64,000 nt of DNA from Colwellia echini (GCF_002843355.2 NZ_PJAI02000006.1:1-64000); one strand, 5' to 3'; shown: positions 25,457-34,935, counted from the first letter of the stretch. The notes: generated by a model not told the origin, from the sequence alone. Numbers and translations are program-made.

Positions 25457-25879
25457 TTACTTTTTCTTAGTTAAATTAGTGGTTACGTTCTCTAATAGCG
25501 TATCGAGTTCACCATTAGCAACGGCTTCTATAACTTTTTTAATTGTGGGTACAAGCTCTGATTCCTCACCAATTTGGATACTGAAATTTCCTTTAGATAA
25601 TTCCAATGGTTTATTACCATACCGAACAGAAAAATATAAAATATTGTCAACTTTAACCCACCATTTAGCGACGTTCTTTTGAATTTTTCGTTTGGTTTTC
25701 AATCCTGTTGTTTCATCAAGCTCAAATTTTTCTTTCGTTGGAACGTAAGAGCTATTGTTAATTAATGCCTCAGCCATTTTAAGTTGTACATCAAGGCGGT
25801 TGAGTAGTTTTTGCCTTCTTGGGTTACCTGTGTTTTTATTTATGGCAGGGGTTAATGTGAGTGATTTTAAAATACTCAT
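25457..25879 (-). CDS. Conserved hypothetical protein (DUF6641-like)
   Basis: This 140-residue basic protein opens SILKSLTLTPAINKNTGNPR and contains RRQKLLNRLDVQLKMAEAL, features I tentatively associate with DUF6641. A central aromatic strand region (KWWVKVDNILYFSVRYGNK) follows, then an acidic helix and a Lys-rich end. No catalytic residues are evident. It starts 68 bp after the AAA ATPase gene on the same strand and precedes the DUF2787 gene. I cannot assign a function. Confidence 0.6.
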   Translation of the reverse strand: MSILKSLTLTPAINKNTGNPRRQKLLNRLDVQLKMAEALINNSSYVPTKEKFELDETTGLKTKRKIQKNVAKWWVKVDNILYFSVRYGNKPLELSKGNFSIQIGEESELVPTIKKVIEAVANGELDTLLENVTTNLTKKK

Positions 25880-25947
25880 AGTGTTTTCCTTTTAAAGGTT
25901 TAGGTTATGGGTGAAGCAATAATGCTTCGGTTAAAAACTTGGTTGGT

Positions 25948-27999
25948 TTAATTCACAAAGCCGATTGTTTTGGTTTGAGTTTTTCGGTTGTTCTCTTGGA
26001 TTAAGATGTCTAGGTTTTGATTTTCACTTAACGGCTTTTTATTCATGCGGTTTCGCCTTGAAATAACAGCAAAATCACCGGGCGTTAAGTGCTTTAACTT
26101 GGCTAGCTCTTCTTTTATCTGACTTGATAAGCTGCCGACGTTTTCAGTAAATAATGTAAGTACTTGCTTCACTGTTAAGTATTCAAAATTCAATTTGAAA
26201 TCAAAACGGCGTTGGAGTGCGATGTCGAGATTCTGAGCGTAGTTTGTTGCCGCAAAGACTGTCTGTTCACTACGGTCTAATTGAAGCAGTATTTCGTTCA
26301 CTAGGACGCGCTCATGATGATTGTGTAGCTCTGAACGAGAAGTTAATACGCTATCTACTTCATCTAAGAAAACAATTGCATCACTATCACTTGCTTGTTT
26401 AAACAGCTTGGCAATATTTTGTTCGGCTTCACCCACAAATTTTGACAGTACATCACTAGGTTTAATAGTGATTAACTCTTTCTCTAAAGTCTCCGCAATG
26501 TGATGAACTAAAGCACTTTTCCCAGTACCGGGAGGACCAAGTAACAAGCACCGACTACCCGTAAAATTAGTTACCGTATCAATCACCTCGCCAATCTTGG
26601 TATGTGAGCCACTAAGATTAATAAATCGTGGGTCGAATTCCATTTCAGGTTTGTAGCTAGTTACCGATGTTTGTAACCCACAGGCGGATAAACACTGCTC
26701 AATATGATGGTCTATGCACGGCTCGGCAGCTTTGCCTGTTAAGTGTAATGCTCTAGCTATATTGCTGGCGTTAACCACATGCGCTGGTGTTAAATCAGGA
26801 ATAGTGGCCAAACTGTTTTTATAATCACTTGATAAGCGAAGACCTTTCAATGGTTTGGCAAGAATATCAGCCTTGATATGTTTCGGTGGTGGCGGTACTT
26901 CAATCACATAACTCATCCTACGGATAACCGAATCAGGTAACATTTCTGGATGATTGGTTATCCAAAAGCAGGGCGGAGTATTTGTTTCTAAAACAGCATG
27001 AAGCCTATCCTTAGAAACTTTAATTCCATCTAGATATTCAGTGAATACATCTTCGACCTCATCAAGCAGTAAACAAGTTGCTTTATCTGACTCAAACAGG
27101 CTTTGCATTAAGCGGTAATGCTGTAAACGCAAATGCGCTACATTCTTGCCTGACGTTAATTCATCCTCTACCCGATATCTATTTTCACCAACCGCTTTAA
27201 CCGCGACTAATTGAGCCTTTGCAAACTTACTTAGTACCTTAGATAGCTCGGTTTTTCCTGTGCCCGCCACTCCATGAAAAAGTATATTCACGCCAACCGT
27301 TTTATTCTCAACCGCTTGTTTTAAATATTCACTGACATAACTCAATTCAAGATGAGGGTAATCGGCAATACTTAATTTAGTGAGGGTAGTTTGGTGATAC
27401 ATTCCATCAAGTAGGTCTGAATAGGTTATTGCAGGTTTGATTAGTAAGTTACTTGCTAGCTTATAAGGCATGATTAACATCGAAAAAAATGAACTGATAT
27501 CTTGTTCAAATACAGATGTTTTAGCTATTAATTGAATAGCATCAGATAGTTCATCGACTGAAATATTGAGTACTTCAGCGATAATGAACTCAATATCATC
27601 AACCCAATGCCTAAGATGCTCTTCAAATAGAGCGTAAAGTCCATCATTAAGCGTAGTTAATACGCATAATCTTAGCAGCGGAATACAGTGTTTCGGCAAA
27701 TCAAGGGTTGAGGTTATTAAGTTTAAGTTGTGATCTAATGGTATGTCTGTCGGCTGTTTTCTTTTAGCTAATGCTAACGTTTTCTTGAGACTATTTAACT
27801 TCTTCTTTGGGCATTTCCCGTAGACCTTCTTAAAAGGTATTCCAGTTATTCTGGTGATAATACTTCGTGGTAAATCATCCAAAAACTCATCATCAAAGAC
27901 TTCAACCTCTAATATGTTTGAAGCGATAGTTGATGCTAGATATCGCGCATGAGAATGTACTGTATTCATAGCTTTCCTATTTGGTTGCTTTGATACCAT
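25948..27999 (-). CDS. Tandem AAA+ ATPase (two AAA modules)
   Basis: This 683-residue protein has two complete AAA modules. Module 1 has Walker A GVAGTGKTE (Lys249) and Walker B LLLDEVEDVF. Module 2 has Walker A GPPGTGKSA (Lys494) and Walker B VFLDEVDSVL, with QRRFDFK as a likely arginine-finger region. The first ~200 residues are helical with no recognised domain. The double ring resembles CDC48-type remodelers, but this head is different. It leads the three-gene leftward run with the DUF6641-like and DUF2787 genes. A protein-remodelling role in element maintenance or defence is inference. Confidence 0.85.
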   Translation of the reverse strand: MVSKQPNRKAMNTVHSHARYLASTIASNILEVEVFDDEFLDDLPRSIITRITGIPFKKVYGKCPKKKLNSLKKTLALAKRKQPTDIPLDHNLNLITSTLDLPKHCIPLLRLCVLTTLNDGLYALFEEHLRHWVDDIEFIIAEVLNISVDELSDAIQLIAKTSVFEQDISSFFSMLIMPYKLASNLLIKPAITYSDLLDGMYHQTTLTKLSIADYPHLELSYVSEYLKQAVENKTVGVNILFHGVAGTGKTELSKVLSKFAKAQLVAVKAVGENRYRVEDELTSGKNVAHLRLQHYRLMQSLFESDKATCLLLDEVEDVFTEYLDGIKVSKDRLHAVLETNTPPCFWITNHPEMLPDSVIRRMSYVIEVPPPPKHIKADILAKPLKGLRLSSDYKNSLATIPDLTPAHVVNASNIARALHLTGKAAEPCIDHHIEQCLSACGLQTSVTSYKPEMEFDPRFINLSGSHTKIGEVIDTVTNFTGSRCLLLGPPGTGKSALVHHIAETLEKELITIKPSDVLSKFVGEAEQNIAKLFKQASDSDAIVFLDEVDSVLTSRSELHNHHERVLVNEILLQLDRSEQTVFAATNYAQNLDIALQRRFDFKLNFEYLTVKQVLTLFTENVGSLSSQIKEELAKLKHLTPGDFAVISRRNRMNKKPLSENQNLDILIQENNRKTQTKTIGFVN

Positions 28000-28114
28000 T
28001 CTAATTTATTTAGTTCCTTGTTTTAATGGAGTTTTCTGACAACCTAATTACGGTTGATGACTCTTGTGCTTAGTAATTTCTAACTAGAAAACAATTAATT
28101 ACTAGGAAGATGTT

Positions 28115-28606
28115 ATGACAGATAAAAATATAGAGATTGCCCTAAACCTTGATACCTCAAATCTTGGTTTTAACCTATCGCCTCGAGTTAAAGAGCTGCT
28201 TGAGGCGGATGTTATTCCTGAAAGTGAATTACTCATTGCGATGTTTATGGCACCCGTTATTGAGCCTAAAGCTTTACTTTCATTTGTTACGTTAGAGATA
28301 AATGATATTGCTTGGCAAATATCAGCCTTGGAAGTGTATGAAGTGCAGGGGAGCAATAAAGATGTTGAACGCCTAGGCTATATAGAGTTAGTTCACGCAG
28401 GTTGGGATGAGTTGAAAGAAGGACTTTCAAGGGATAAGCTTATTCAGCAGTGGCAGGACGATATAATTTATCAGTTAGATAAACACGGTAAGCTAATACC
28501 TAGCTCATATTTCACACAAGAGCACCTTGAACTAATAAAACAGGCAAATGTGTGTTACGCAACTCAACTTGAGGAGCAACTGCTTGAGTTAGTAAGGCAG
28601 AACTAA
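28115..28606 (+). CDS. Hypothetical protein, divergent from the AAA operon
   Basis: This 163-residue acidic protein has no motif I recognise. It has predicted strands in the middle (LLSFVTLEINDIAWQISALEV) and helices toward the end (LEEQLLELVRQ). It is divergently transcribed from the tandem-AAA gene across 115 bp and is followed by the broken endonuclease I gene. Length, clear frame and start codon support a real gene. Confidence 0.55.
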   Translation: MTDKNIEIALNLDTSNLGFNLSPRVKELLEADVIPESELLIAMFMAPVIEPKALLSFVTLEINDIAWQISALEVYEVQGSNKDVERLGYIELVHAGWDELKEGLSRDKLIQQWQDDIIYQLDKHGKLIPSSYFTQEHLELIKQANVCYATQLEEQLLELVRQN

Positions 28607-28701
28607 GTTGTGTGCTTGGATAAGTAGAAAGTGTTAGAAGGTAAGGAGGTCTTAGGTTATATATTATATATCATCCCCAATAGAGCCTAGGTAAGGATAC
28701 T

Positions 28702-28905
28702 ATGCTTCGTTTTTTAATATTTGTACTCACAATTCTGTGTTTTTCTGTACAAGCAGATTACCCAACCAGCTTTCCCAATGCTAAATCAAAAGCAGAAAAA
28801 GCTATCTACTTTGATCAACACACAACATTTTATTGTGGCTGTGATTACGTTTTTGATGATGTTAAAGACAGGGATGGTGACGGCAATACTCATGAAACTG
28901 AATAA
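28702..28905 (+). pseudogene. Endonuclease I (EndA/Dns family), N-terminal fragment
   Basis: The 67-residue frame starts with a good signal peptide (FLIFVLTILCFSVQA). It continues SFPNAKSKAEKAIYFD and TTFYCGCDYVFDD, the start of periplasmic endonuclease I enzymes. It then hits a stop after DGDGNTHETE, before the catalytic EWEHVVPA-type region. The matching C-terminal end lies at 30400-30594. The gene is therefore broken and has lost its catalytic centre. ATG 28702 follows GTAAGGA. Confidence 0.75.
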
Positions 28906-29246
28906 TTACATGAGTTATGCCACCCAATTACAACAACAATGCCAGGCATTATCATCTAAAACGGCCACCAAATAACATTTACTGTTGCCACTTAATTGTA
29001 TTGGGTTTACCACTAATATATTAAGTGATTTTTACATTTAGCCGACATTGGCTTTTGATTAACTAACGACAAAAAATCCGACATTGCGGACGTTGTTAAG
29101 TTCACAATAGTGACTGCGTCCAAAGTGTATTTTGAAAAACGTACAGTAGGTTTTTAATTATTGAGAAAGGGGATCTCTGGAGTATACACGTAAAGTTGAT
29201 ATTATTACTGTAAATATGAATTAAGATGAAACATGGCTAAACAAGT

Positions 29247-29414
29247 GATGAAAAAGAAGCAACTAATGAACCAACGCTTTATAAAGACCATGTTACCCCC
29301 TATTCAAGTGATACTTTTATTATGGGTAGTATCGATTTGTTTTTAATAAACCCTAAATCAGCACTTAAATATGCTGTGATAACTGAAGTTGAAGACAGGA
29401 TTGTTAACGAATAA
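29247..29414 (+). pseudogene. Possible gene remnant without a start codon
   Basis: An open stretch of about 55 codons reads DEKEATNEPTLYKD...IMGSIDLFLINPKSALKY...VEDRIVNE with protein-like composition. It lacks an upstream start, as a stop lies a few codons before. It may be the tail of a decayed gene brought in with the insert that broke endonuclease I. The surrounding 28976-29420 shows nothing else apart from a small TCCG/CGGA hairpin near 29075. Confidence 0.3.
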
Positions 29415-29420
29415 ACCTAA

Positions 29421-30365
29421 ATGGAGACAGTTAAGATGAAAGTTAATGTACCTAAAGACACTGCTTGGATAAAAAATCGTCAACAATTGTGGGACGATGT
29501 TTGGGATATTCATTTAAGAAGTGATCCAGAAACTAAAGCAGAAAAAAAAGTAAGTGATGCGCTCAAATATTGGTATTTAGAAGGTGATTTAACGCCCTTG
29601 TTAGCTTGCCCCAACAATGATGAAAAATCAGAAGCTTTACGCTTGTCTCTAATTATTCAGCTTTGTCCAATAACAGAAGTTGAGCCCTTCGTTGTATTTC
29701 TTCAAGATTATTGTCTTTGGGCGTCAAAAAATAAAGTAAGTTATTGGGGCGATAATCAAGCTAAAAGAGACGAGCGTTTCATCAGTCACTTTTTAACTGT
29801 TTATCTAGGAGAAAATCATGATACTAGCAATTCTGTCTTCGAATATATGCTAAAAAGTTTACTGCCAAATGAAGATGGTTACAGTACTTTTCCATTAACT
29901 TTAGGGAAAGATAAATGGCAACCAAAGACTCAATTAGCTCTTTGTGATGTAGGAAAAAAAGTTTTAGGGGGAGTACGAAGCTACCTTTTTGATTCTAAAG
30001 CTGAGTTTCATCTTTACCAGCACGTTATGGTGGCGCTGCCGTACATCAAGTATATCAAAGATTTAGATGCAAAGTATTTTGATAAAGTAATCGAACAAAG
30101 TAAACCATCACGACCTAAGCCACCTCCGGAACCCTTGCATGTTACAGGGGCAGGTCAAAAATCACTGCGAGCAGCATTAGGTAATTTATTAGGGTACAAA
30201 AATAGTTATAATCTTTACGATGGTCCGTTGCGTCATAATGATTTGTCTTTTGAGCAGAAGTTGCAAGATTTACTGGCCGAAACGAATATGCCTAGAGAAT
30301 ATGACGAATTACTCAAATTTATTCATATGCATAAAGAAAATTATAAAGATTATTCTGAAGGATAA
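29421..30365 (+). CDS. Hypothetical protein inside the broken endonuclease I gene
   Basis: This 314-residue protein is unknown to me. It is helical and rich in aromatic residues (WDDVWDIHLRSD, ALKYWYLEGDLTPLLAC). It has a proline-rich hinge (PSRPKPPPEP, about residue 233) and a polar C-terminal part. No catalytic motif is visible. ATG 29436 is an alternative start. It occupies the DNA between the two endonuclease I ends, so it arrived with, or replaced, the middle of that gene. AT-rich codon use is like the rest of the island. Confidence 0.6.
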   Translation: METVKMKVNVPKDTAWIKNRQQLWDDVWDIHLRSDPETKAEKKVSDALKYWYLEGDLTPLLACPNNDEKSEALRLSLIIQLCPITEVEPFVVFLQDYCLWASKNKVSYWGDNQAKRDERFISHFLTVYLGENHDTSNSVFEYMLKSLLPNEDGYSTFPLTLGKDKWQPKTQLALCDVGKKVLGGVRSYLFDSKAEFHLYQHVMVALPYIKYIKDLDAKYFDKVIEQSKPSRPKPPPEPLHVTGAGQKSLRAALGNLLGYKNSYNLYDGPLRHNDLSFEQKLQDLLAETNMPREYDELLKFIHMHKENYKDYSEG

Positions 30366-30399
30366 TTAATAAGTTATTTTTTACAGGCTCATAAATAAT

Positions 30400-30594
30400 C
30401 CTGCACGAACCTATTTTCATATGATCAAGGAGCATAATGCCCAAATACCATCAAATGAACTTACGATGTATTTATATTGGGATAAATTAGATCCTATCTA
30501 TGAATGGGAATGTATTAGAAATGACCGAATAGCAAAAGGACAAGGACTTGGTAATTCATTTGTTGACGAGGTATGTAAAGTCAACTTGCCTTAA
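30400..30594 (+). pseudogene. Endonuclease I, C-terminal fragment
   Basis: The frame reads ARTYFHMIKEHN, then YWDKLDPIYEWECIRNDRIA and FVDEVC, the last ~60 residues of endonuclease I (compare E. coli [23 protein letters not shown]). It has no start of its own before ATG 30421 and lies 1.5 kb from the N-terminal fragment in the same orientation. About 100 middle codons containing the active site are not found between, so the event was a replacement or an insertion plus deletion. Confidence 0.75.
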
Positions 30595-30734
30595 ACCTTA
30601 AGCTAATCGGCTCAAGTAATACTTATATCTTATGGACTGTATTTGATAGTCGACCACAACTTAAGGTTATGTCTGAGGTAATATAAAGTCTTTTATTTTG
30701 GGCTGATAGGCCCCTTATTAACCTCTTTGAAACC

Positions 30735-31289
30735 TTATAGGCTTTCCAAGTTACAATAAGGTTTTGAAACAGGGTGCTCGTATACTTCGTCGTTTTCACC
30801 ACTTGTGGGCTCAAACCCTATTAAAACTAGCTTAAACTCATCATCTACCTCTACGTTAAAAATCATTGGCTCGACAGAGAGAGTTGATGTAATTACCTTG
30901 TGAGAGCGAGATACTAAATTTAACAAGCAATAACAGAAGCCACTAATAGAACGTTCGTCAAACGTATCTTTAAATGTTATTTCAAGTTCATATTCTCTGA
31001 ATTGTGGATCATAATCTATCCATAATGATTCAATACAATTCATTTTTTTTAAGTAAGTCAAAGAGCCTAACACCTTCAACTTATCGTCAATATCGTGCTT
31101 AGACGGTTCATAGTAATCGAAGAGTACAGTTAATGAACCTATAATGATCTTCTTGTCACTTGTGTTCAGAGTTAAGGAACCGGTTCCGTCACCTTTCAAA
31201 TAACGAAAAATATTCTCAATTGGATGGAAATCTATAAATATATTAAAATTCGGCTTAATAGTTAGCTGAAATATAGGTGCTTTAGTCAT
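30735..31289 (-). CDS. Hypothetical protein
   Basis: This 184-residue protein has alternating hydrophobic and polar strands suggesting a beta-rich fold (FQLTIKPNFNIFIDF, GSLTLNTSDKKIIIGSLTVLFDYY, YELEITFKDTF). No known motif is recognised. It stands alone between the endonuclease I remnant and a rightward gene, with its start 131 bp from that gene. Confidence 0.5.
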   Translation of the reverse strand: MTKAPIFQLTIKPNFNIFIDFHPIENIFRYLKGDGTGSLTLNTSDKKIIIGSLTVLFDYYEPSKHDIDDKLKVLGSLTYLKKMNCIESLWIDYDPQFREYELEITFKDTFDERSISGFCYCLLNLVSRSHKVITSTLSVEPMIFNVEVDDEFKLVLIGFEPTSGENDEVYEHPVSKPYCNLESL

Positions 31290-31419
31290 TTGTATTTTCC
31301 TAAAATTTATGTATTAAATTGCTTTCAGAAAGGATAATAATTAATCTGTAATACTATTGTTGTGAAAATTTCCAATACGGAAACTAAAATTAAAAAAATA
31401 CGATTTAAGTGGGTGTTTT

Positions 31420-31806
31420 ATGTCTAGTTGGTTGATAAAAAAGGAAAAGTTTTTCATTAAGTTTCTGTCGGTTTTAACAGAGGTAAGACAAAATAAAAAA
31501 GAAAGTAAATATAAAGCTAAAGCGCAGCATATAGAATTGATATGTTTTTTATTAAAAAGGCATTTAGAGGAAAAAAGCTTAGATTTTAGAGATCAACTCC
31601 ATATTTGCTCTAAGTTTAAAAAAGCTACGGGAAAATGTATTAGTAAGTCCACGGTGAGTATCGGCTTAAAAATTTTTCATGAATATGAAATTTTATCTTA
31701 TAAATCGAAAGATGATGCAAGTGGTGAAGATTGTGACTACAAACGACCATTGAAAATTCGATTTAACAATGGAAAATATACTAAAGATTATTATGCGGAA
31801 GGTTGA
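31420..31806 (+). CDS. Small basic hypothetical protein, possible winged-helix
   Basis: This 128-residue Lys-rich protein has a helical N-terminal half and a segment (DQLHICSKFKKATGKCISKSTVSIGLKIFHEYEILSY, spanning about residues 60-96) shaped like a winged helix-turn-helix. DNA binding is plausible but unproven. It is divergent from the 184-residue gene and convergent with the Rep_trans-like gene. Confidence 0.5.
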   Translation: MSSWLIKKEKFFIKFLSVLTEVRQNKKESKYKAKAQHIELICFLLKRHLEEKSLDFRDQLHICSKFKKATGKCISKSTVSIGLKIFHEYEILSYKSKDDASGEDCDYKRPLKIRFNNGKYTKDYYAEG

Positions 31807-31920
31807 GGTAAATAGAGCTTATAAAGTGGCCGATGTGGTAACTATTTAACTAGACTCAAAAGCAGATATTTATAGTCGTTTTCTCAAGTTGGGAAAGAGC
31901 GTCCTTGCTCTAATGAATAA

Positions 31921-33330
31921 CTAGATACTTAGTGTATTTTTTAGCATACGTGGCTTTTGGATTATTCGTTGTAATTTCGTTAACTTCATCTCAATATCGC
32001 TAACAACATCCTTGCTATGGAAGTAGAGTTTATAGTCAGGATTAACTAACACTTCATTCAAAGATTTTACCTGTTTGGTCGTCAGCTTCTTTCGCACATT
32101 TGCTAGACCGTAACTCACAATTTTAGCTACTATTGAAGGGCTTAACTCTTTAAATGCTAACGGTGAAAAGAACACTAACTTATTAAACGTATGACCTCGT
32201 AACTTATGCATATCTTTAACTAGACCGTATTTACTACCTTGTTGGTGAGTGTTGATACGACGCTCAATTTTGGTTATACAATGGACAGAGCTAAGTTCAT
32301 TAAATAGTTTACGAAATAACTCCTTAACCTTTATTGGTTTATTACCCTTTTTGTTCTTGTGCTGCAAATGCAGGAGTTTTGCATACATACAATAGATGAT
32401 GGTATGGCTTGAATTTTTATCACCAAGATAAGTACTACCTTGGATTAATTTTCCTATGCCTTCAAACACTTTGCGTTTCAATTTCTTACCGTTGTTGGTA
32501 CTAGTTGTATCGACTAGTAACATGGGTAAAGGTATTCCCTTGATTAAGAAGTACGGGTCTTTACGAGTCACAGTTGCAGAGGCTTGAAACCCATTATAGT
32601 TTCTATCGCCTAGAGCTTCGTAGATGCAATTAAAGAATGTACGAATGTTACGCCAAGGCGTCTCGCTTAGTCGAAATGAAATTAAGCAATCACCTTTACT
32701 GCCATGTCTCATACGGTGGAACACAAATGTACCACCTGTTTTAAAACGGTACTCTTTCACTTTACCATATCGTTTTAAGTAACCTTTGTTAGTGTAATGG
32801 TTAGCCTCTTTAATCTCTGGATGATAGCTTAGTTCCAGAACTATATTCTTTTGCCATTCAGTAGGAATGCGAAATGTCATTTCAAATTCATCAATACCAG
32901 ACTCAATATGATTTGCAGGATCTACGAAACTAATTGTCAACATTCGATGCAAGAACATTAAATTGTCTTCTGATAATAAATTATCAAAATCATTTGATTT
33001 TAACTTAGGCGACTTTAATGCTTTTTCACGTAAGTGACGGTAATCATCGAATATTGACTGTACACGTTTCCAGTTTTCACAGAATTGATCTTCTCGCCAA
33101 AAGTAGTTGTGATATTTGGAATGAAGACTTGCTCGGGCTCTAATAAATTTTGAAGGTGTAGGATCTAAAACTTGATCATTAAAAATAGGTACTAAAGTTT
33201 TATTTAATAGATCTATAAAGTTTGTATTACCCTTACCATTGTCTCTACTAGTATTACCTATAGTATTAGTATTAACTATAGTATTATGAGTGTTATCAGT
33301 AATACTACCGCCCTTATTTTTGCACTTCAT
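31921..33330 (-). CDS. Putative Rep_trans/phage-II-like replication initiator
   Basis: This 469-residue basic protein is tentatively compared with replication-initiation proteins of the Rep_trans and filamentous-phage gene II type. GSTYLGDKNSSHTIIYCMYAKL resembles the family's YxGsrkS...riYdK stretch, and ITKIERRIN resembles the following RxE motif. The first ~35 residues are a low-complexity Asn/Thr run encoded by short DNA repeats at 33250-33290. No catalytic tyrosine could be fixed by eye. If correct, it would nick or start replication of the excised element; otherwise it is a hypothetical protein. Confidence 0.4.
   Translation of the reverse strand: MKCKNKGGSITDNTHNTIVNTNTIGNTSRDNGKGNTNFIDLLNKTLVPIFNDQVLDPTPSKFIRARASLHSKYHNYFWREDQFCENWKRVQSIFDDYRHLREKALKSPKLKSNDFDNLLSEDNLMFLHRMLTISFVDPANHIESGIDEFEMTFRIPTEWQKNIVLELSYHPEIKEANHYTNKGYLKRYGKVKEYRFKTGGTFVFHRMRHGSKGDCLISFRLSETPWRNIRTFFNCIYEALGDRNYNGFQASATVTRKDPYFLIKGIPLPMLLVDTTSTNNGKKLKRKVFEGIGKLIQGSTYLGDKNSSHTIIYCMYAKLLHLQHKNKKGNKPIKVKELFRKLFNELSSVHCITKIERRINTHQQGSKYGLVKDMHKLRGHTFNKLVFFSPLAFKELSPSIVAKIVSYGLANVRKKLTTKQVKSLNEVLVNPDYKLYFHSKDVVSDIEMKLTKLQRIIQKPRMLKNTLSI
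33250..33290. repeat. Iteron-like short repeats in the 5' end of the Rep-like gene
   Basis: CTATAGTATTA occurs at 33258-33268 and 33277-33287, 19 bp apart, among further AGTATTA copies. They encode the Asn/Thr-rich N-terminus. Rep_trans plasmids can carry their origin within rep, so an origin is conceivable, but this is speculation. Confidence 0.35.
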
Positions 33331-33524
33331 TTTGAAACTCCGTTCAATATCATTGTTTATTGTGTAGCTAATTCAAACTACGTGTATCCCAATAAAACTC
33401 TTATTTTCAAACGTTCTATTGTGACTAAAAACTTTTTACAGTTCTCAGCTAGATACGAAATTATGATTATTCAAAAAATAAAAAACTAAAAAGTTTTTAA
33501 TGAAAAAAAAATCAATTTTCAATC

Positions 33525-33560
33525 TTGTTTTTCGGTTGTATTAAAAAATGTTTTTCGGTA
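33525..33560 (+). promoter_or_regulatory. Direct repeat TGTTTTTCGGT upstream of the 33594 gene
   Basis: TGTTTTTCGGT occurs twice about 24 bp apart just before the gene at 33594. Their phase of about two helical turns suggests a regulator site. No regulator is assigned. Confidence 0.35.
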
Positions 33561-33593
33561 TGTTTTATTAGGGTTTTTAATAGGAGATACTTT

Positions 33594-34184
33594 ATGCCCA
33601 CCAAACCTAATCAACCGAAAAATCCAAGTGACTGGTTTGACTATGGAGATAAGCTAGTCAAATTGGCTCGCAAAGAATTCGATAAAGGAAATGTCACAAA
33701 GAAAGCTGTTAAATACCTAAATCGACTTTTGAAGCAACTTGCCAGCATAAAAGCTAGTGAGCAAAGGGAGTTGTGTCAGATATCAGCTAAACGGATCGAG
33801 CGGCACGTTATTGATGGTGGTGCTCTGGAAGGCGAACACATTATTTATGAATTAAATTATTTGGGAATGAATCAACTTTCTTCGTTGTGGAAACGCTTTG
33901 GCCGACAAATTGCTGATGCTAAGCATGTGGAAAAATTCTATCCATTTAAAGTCAAAAGGGAGCAAAGACAGTCGTTCGAAGATGCTTGTTTGTTTCTTGT
34001 GGATAATAATGAAGAAGTCATAAAAGATAAATATAGGCATACATACAGTAATGAGCTAGATGTGGATGGGCTAAGGTTATGGCTTAATGAAAGTATTGAA
34101 GATCGCGAAGGAAAGCATAAGCATAAATATGATATGGAACTTATGTTTCTTATTGAATACGCAATGTGGAAGGCTATGCCTTGA
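33594..34184 (+). CDS. Hypothetical protein, helical and charged
   Basis: This 196-residue charged helical protein has no recognised motif. It starts PTKPNQPKNPSDWFDYGDKL and ends with an aromatic helix (YDMELMFLIEYAMWKAMP). ATG 33594 has AGGAGA 7 bases upstream and is preferred over an upstream in-frame start at 33525. It is divergent from the Rep-like gene, 260 bp apart, with a repeated TGTTTTTCGGT motif in its promoter region. Confidence 0.55.
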   Translation: MPTKPNQPKNPSDWFDYGDKLVKLARKEFDKGNVTKKAVKYLNRLLKQLASIKASEQRELCQISAKRIERHVIDGGALEGEHIIYELNYLGMNQLSSLWKRFGRQIADAKHVEKFYPFKVKREQRQSFEDACLFLVDNNEEVIKDKYRHTYSNELDVDGLRLWLNESIEDREGKHKHKYDMELMFLIEYAMWKAMP

Positions 34185-34551
34185 TGAGGAATGTCTCAAG
34201 TTGAGATGTTTCTAGTTTTATTCGCACCTTGAGTTAGGTATTAAGGGGAAATAATTATTAGGAGAGGGTATTAACGTCAGCTATAACTTGTATCATTTTT
34301 TGCAACTTAATATTGTTATTCTTTAAATCAAGATGAAGAAAGCGTTCTTTGTAGCATTCTGTTGATGATATAAAGGTATATTGTAGTATTATCGGTGGTA
34401 AACACTTACTTAGTAGCAACTTTATATAAGTTTACTTTTTAAAACTAAACACTAAGGTTTACCAGTAATAACGAATTAGCCACTAAAAGGAACTTTATGA
34501 GTATTAGTACAACACTTAGGCCTATACTCCAATGCTGAAAGGTTAAACCGT
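34185..34551. other. Intergenic stretch with no recognised gene
   Basis: The 367 bp hold only a 13-codon frame at 34498-34539 that follows AAAGGAACTTT and ends 12 bases before the next start. It could be a leader peptide or chance. Nothing else is seen. Confidence 0.4.
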
Positions 34552-34935
34552 ATGGAATTAATCCCTATTATTAAAGAGTCACTGAAAGAACTAGATTCTA
34601 GATCCTATTCCAAGAGATTTATTAAACCAATCAGAGAGAAAGTTAAAGAAATAGCTATGGAGATTGCTGAGTCTGAAAATTGGGCTAATTGGGAAGATAA
34701 TAAAGTTAGTAATGGGGTCAAAACCGGTGGAAAAATGTTAAACGGTGAGTTCTTAGCTGAATTTTACTTTTCTTATAAACATGATTCATGGAAAAAATCC
34801 TCATATTTGGCTGTATTCCAACGAGACGAAAGCAGTGCTGCGGGATATACAATTCAAGCGCATGATCAAGAACTAGTATCAGTCTTTTCATCCGAAGAGG
34901 CTATAAAACTATTTCATGATGCCATTCAAATCTAA
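34552..34935 (+). CDS. Hypothetical protein
   Basis: This 127-residue protein has a charged helical N-terminus (IKESLKELDSRSYSKRFI) and a strand-rich second half (GEFLAEFYFSYKHDSW, SYLAVFQRDES). No motif is recognised. It is followed on the same strand by a small zinc-binding protein gene and a nuclease gene, so the three may be transcribed together. ATG 34552 lies 8 bases after AAAGGTT. Confidence 0.5.
   Translation: MELIPIIKESLKELDSRSYSKRFIKPIREKVKEIAMEIAESENWANWEDNKVSNGVKTGGKMLNGEFLAEFYFSYKHDSWKKSSYLAVFQRDESSAAGYTIQAHDQELVSVFSSEEAIKLFHDAIQI

Noticed and set aside
29040-29105. TCCG/CGGA hairpin flanked by TAACGAC and CGTTGTTA as an integron attC site
   Set aside because: The outer arms do not match the attC core pairs, only one copy is present, and no integron integrase is nearby.
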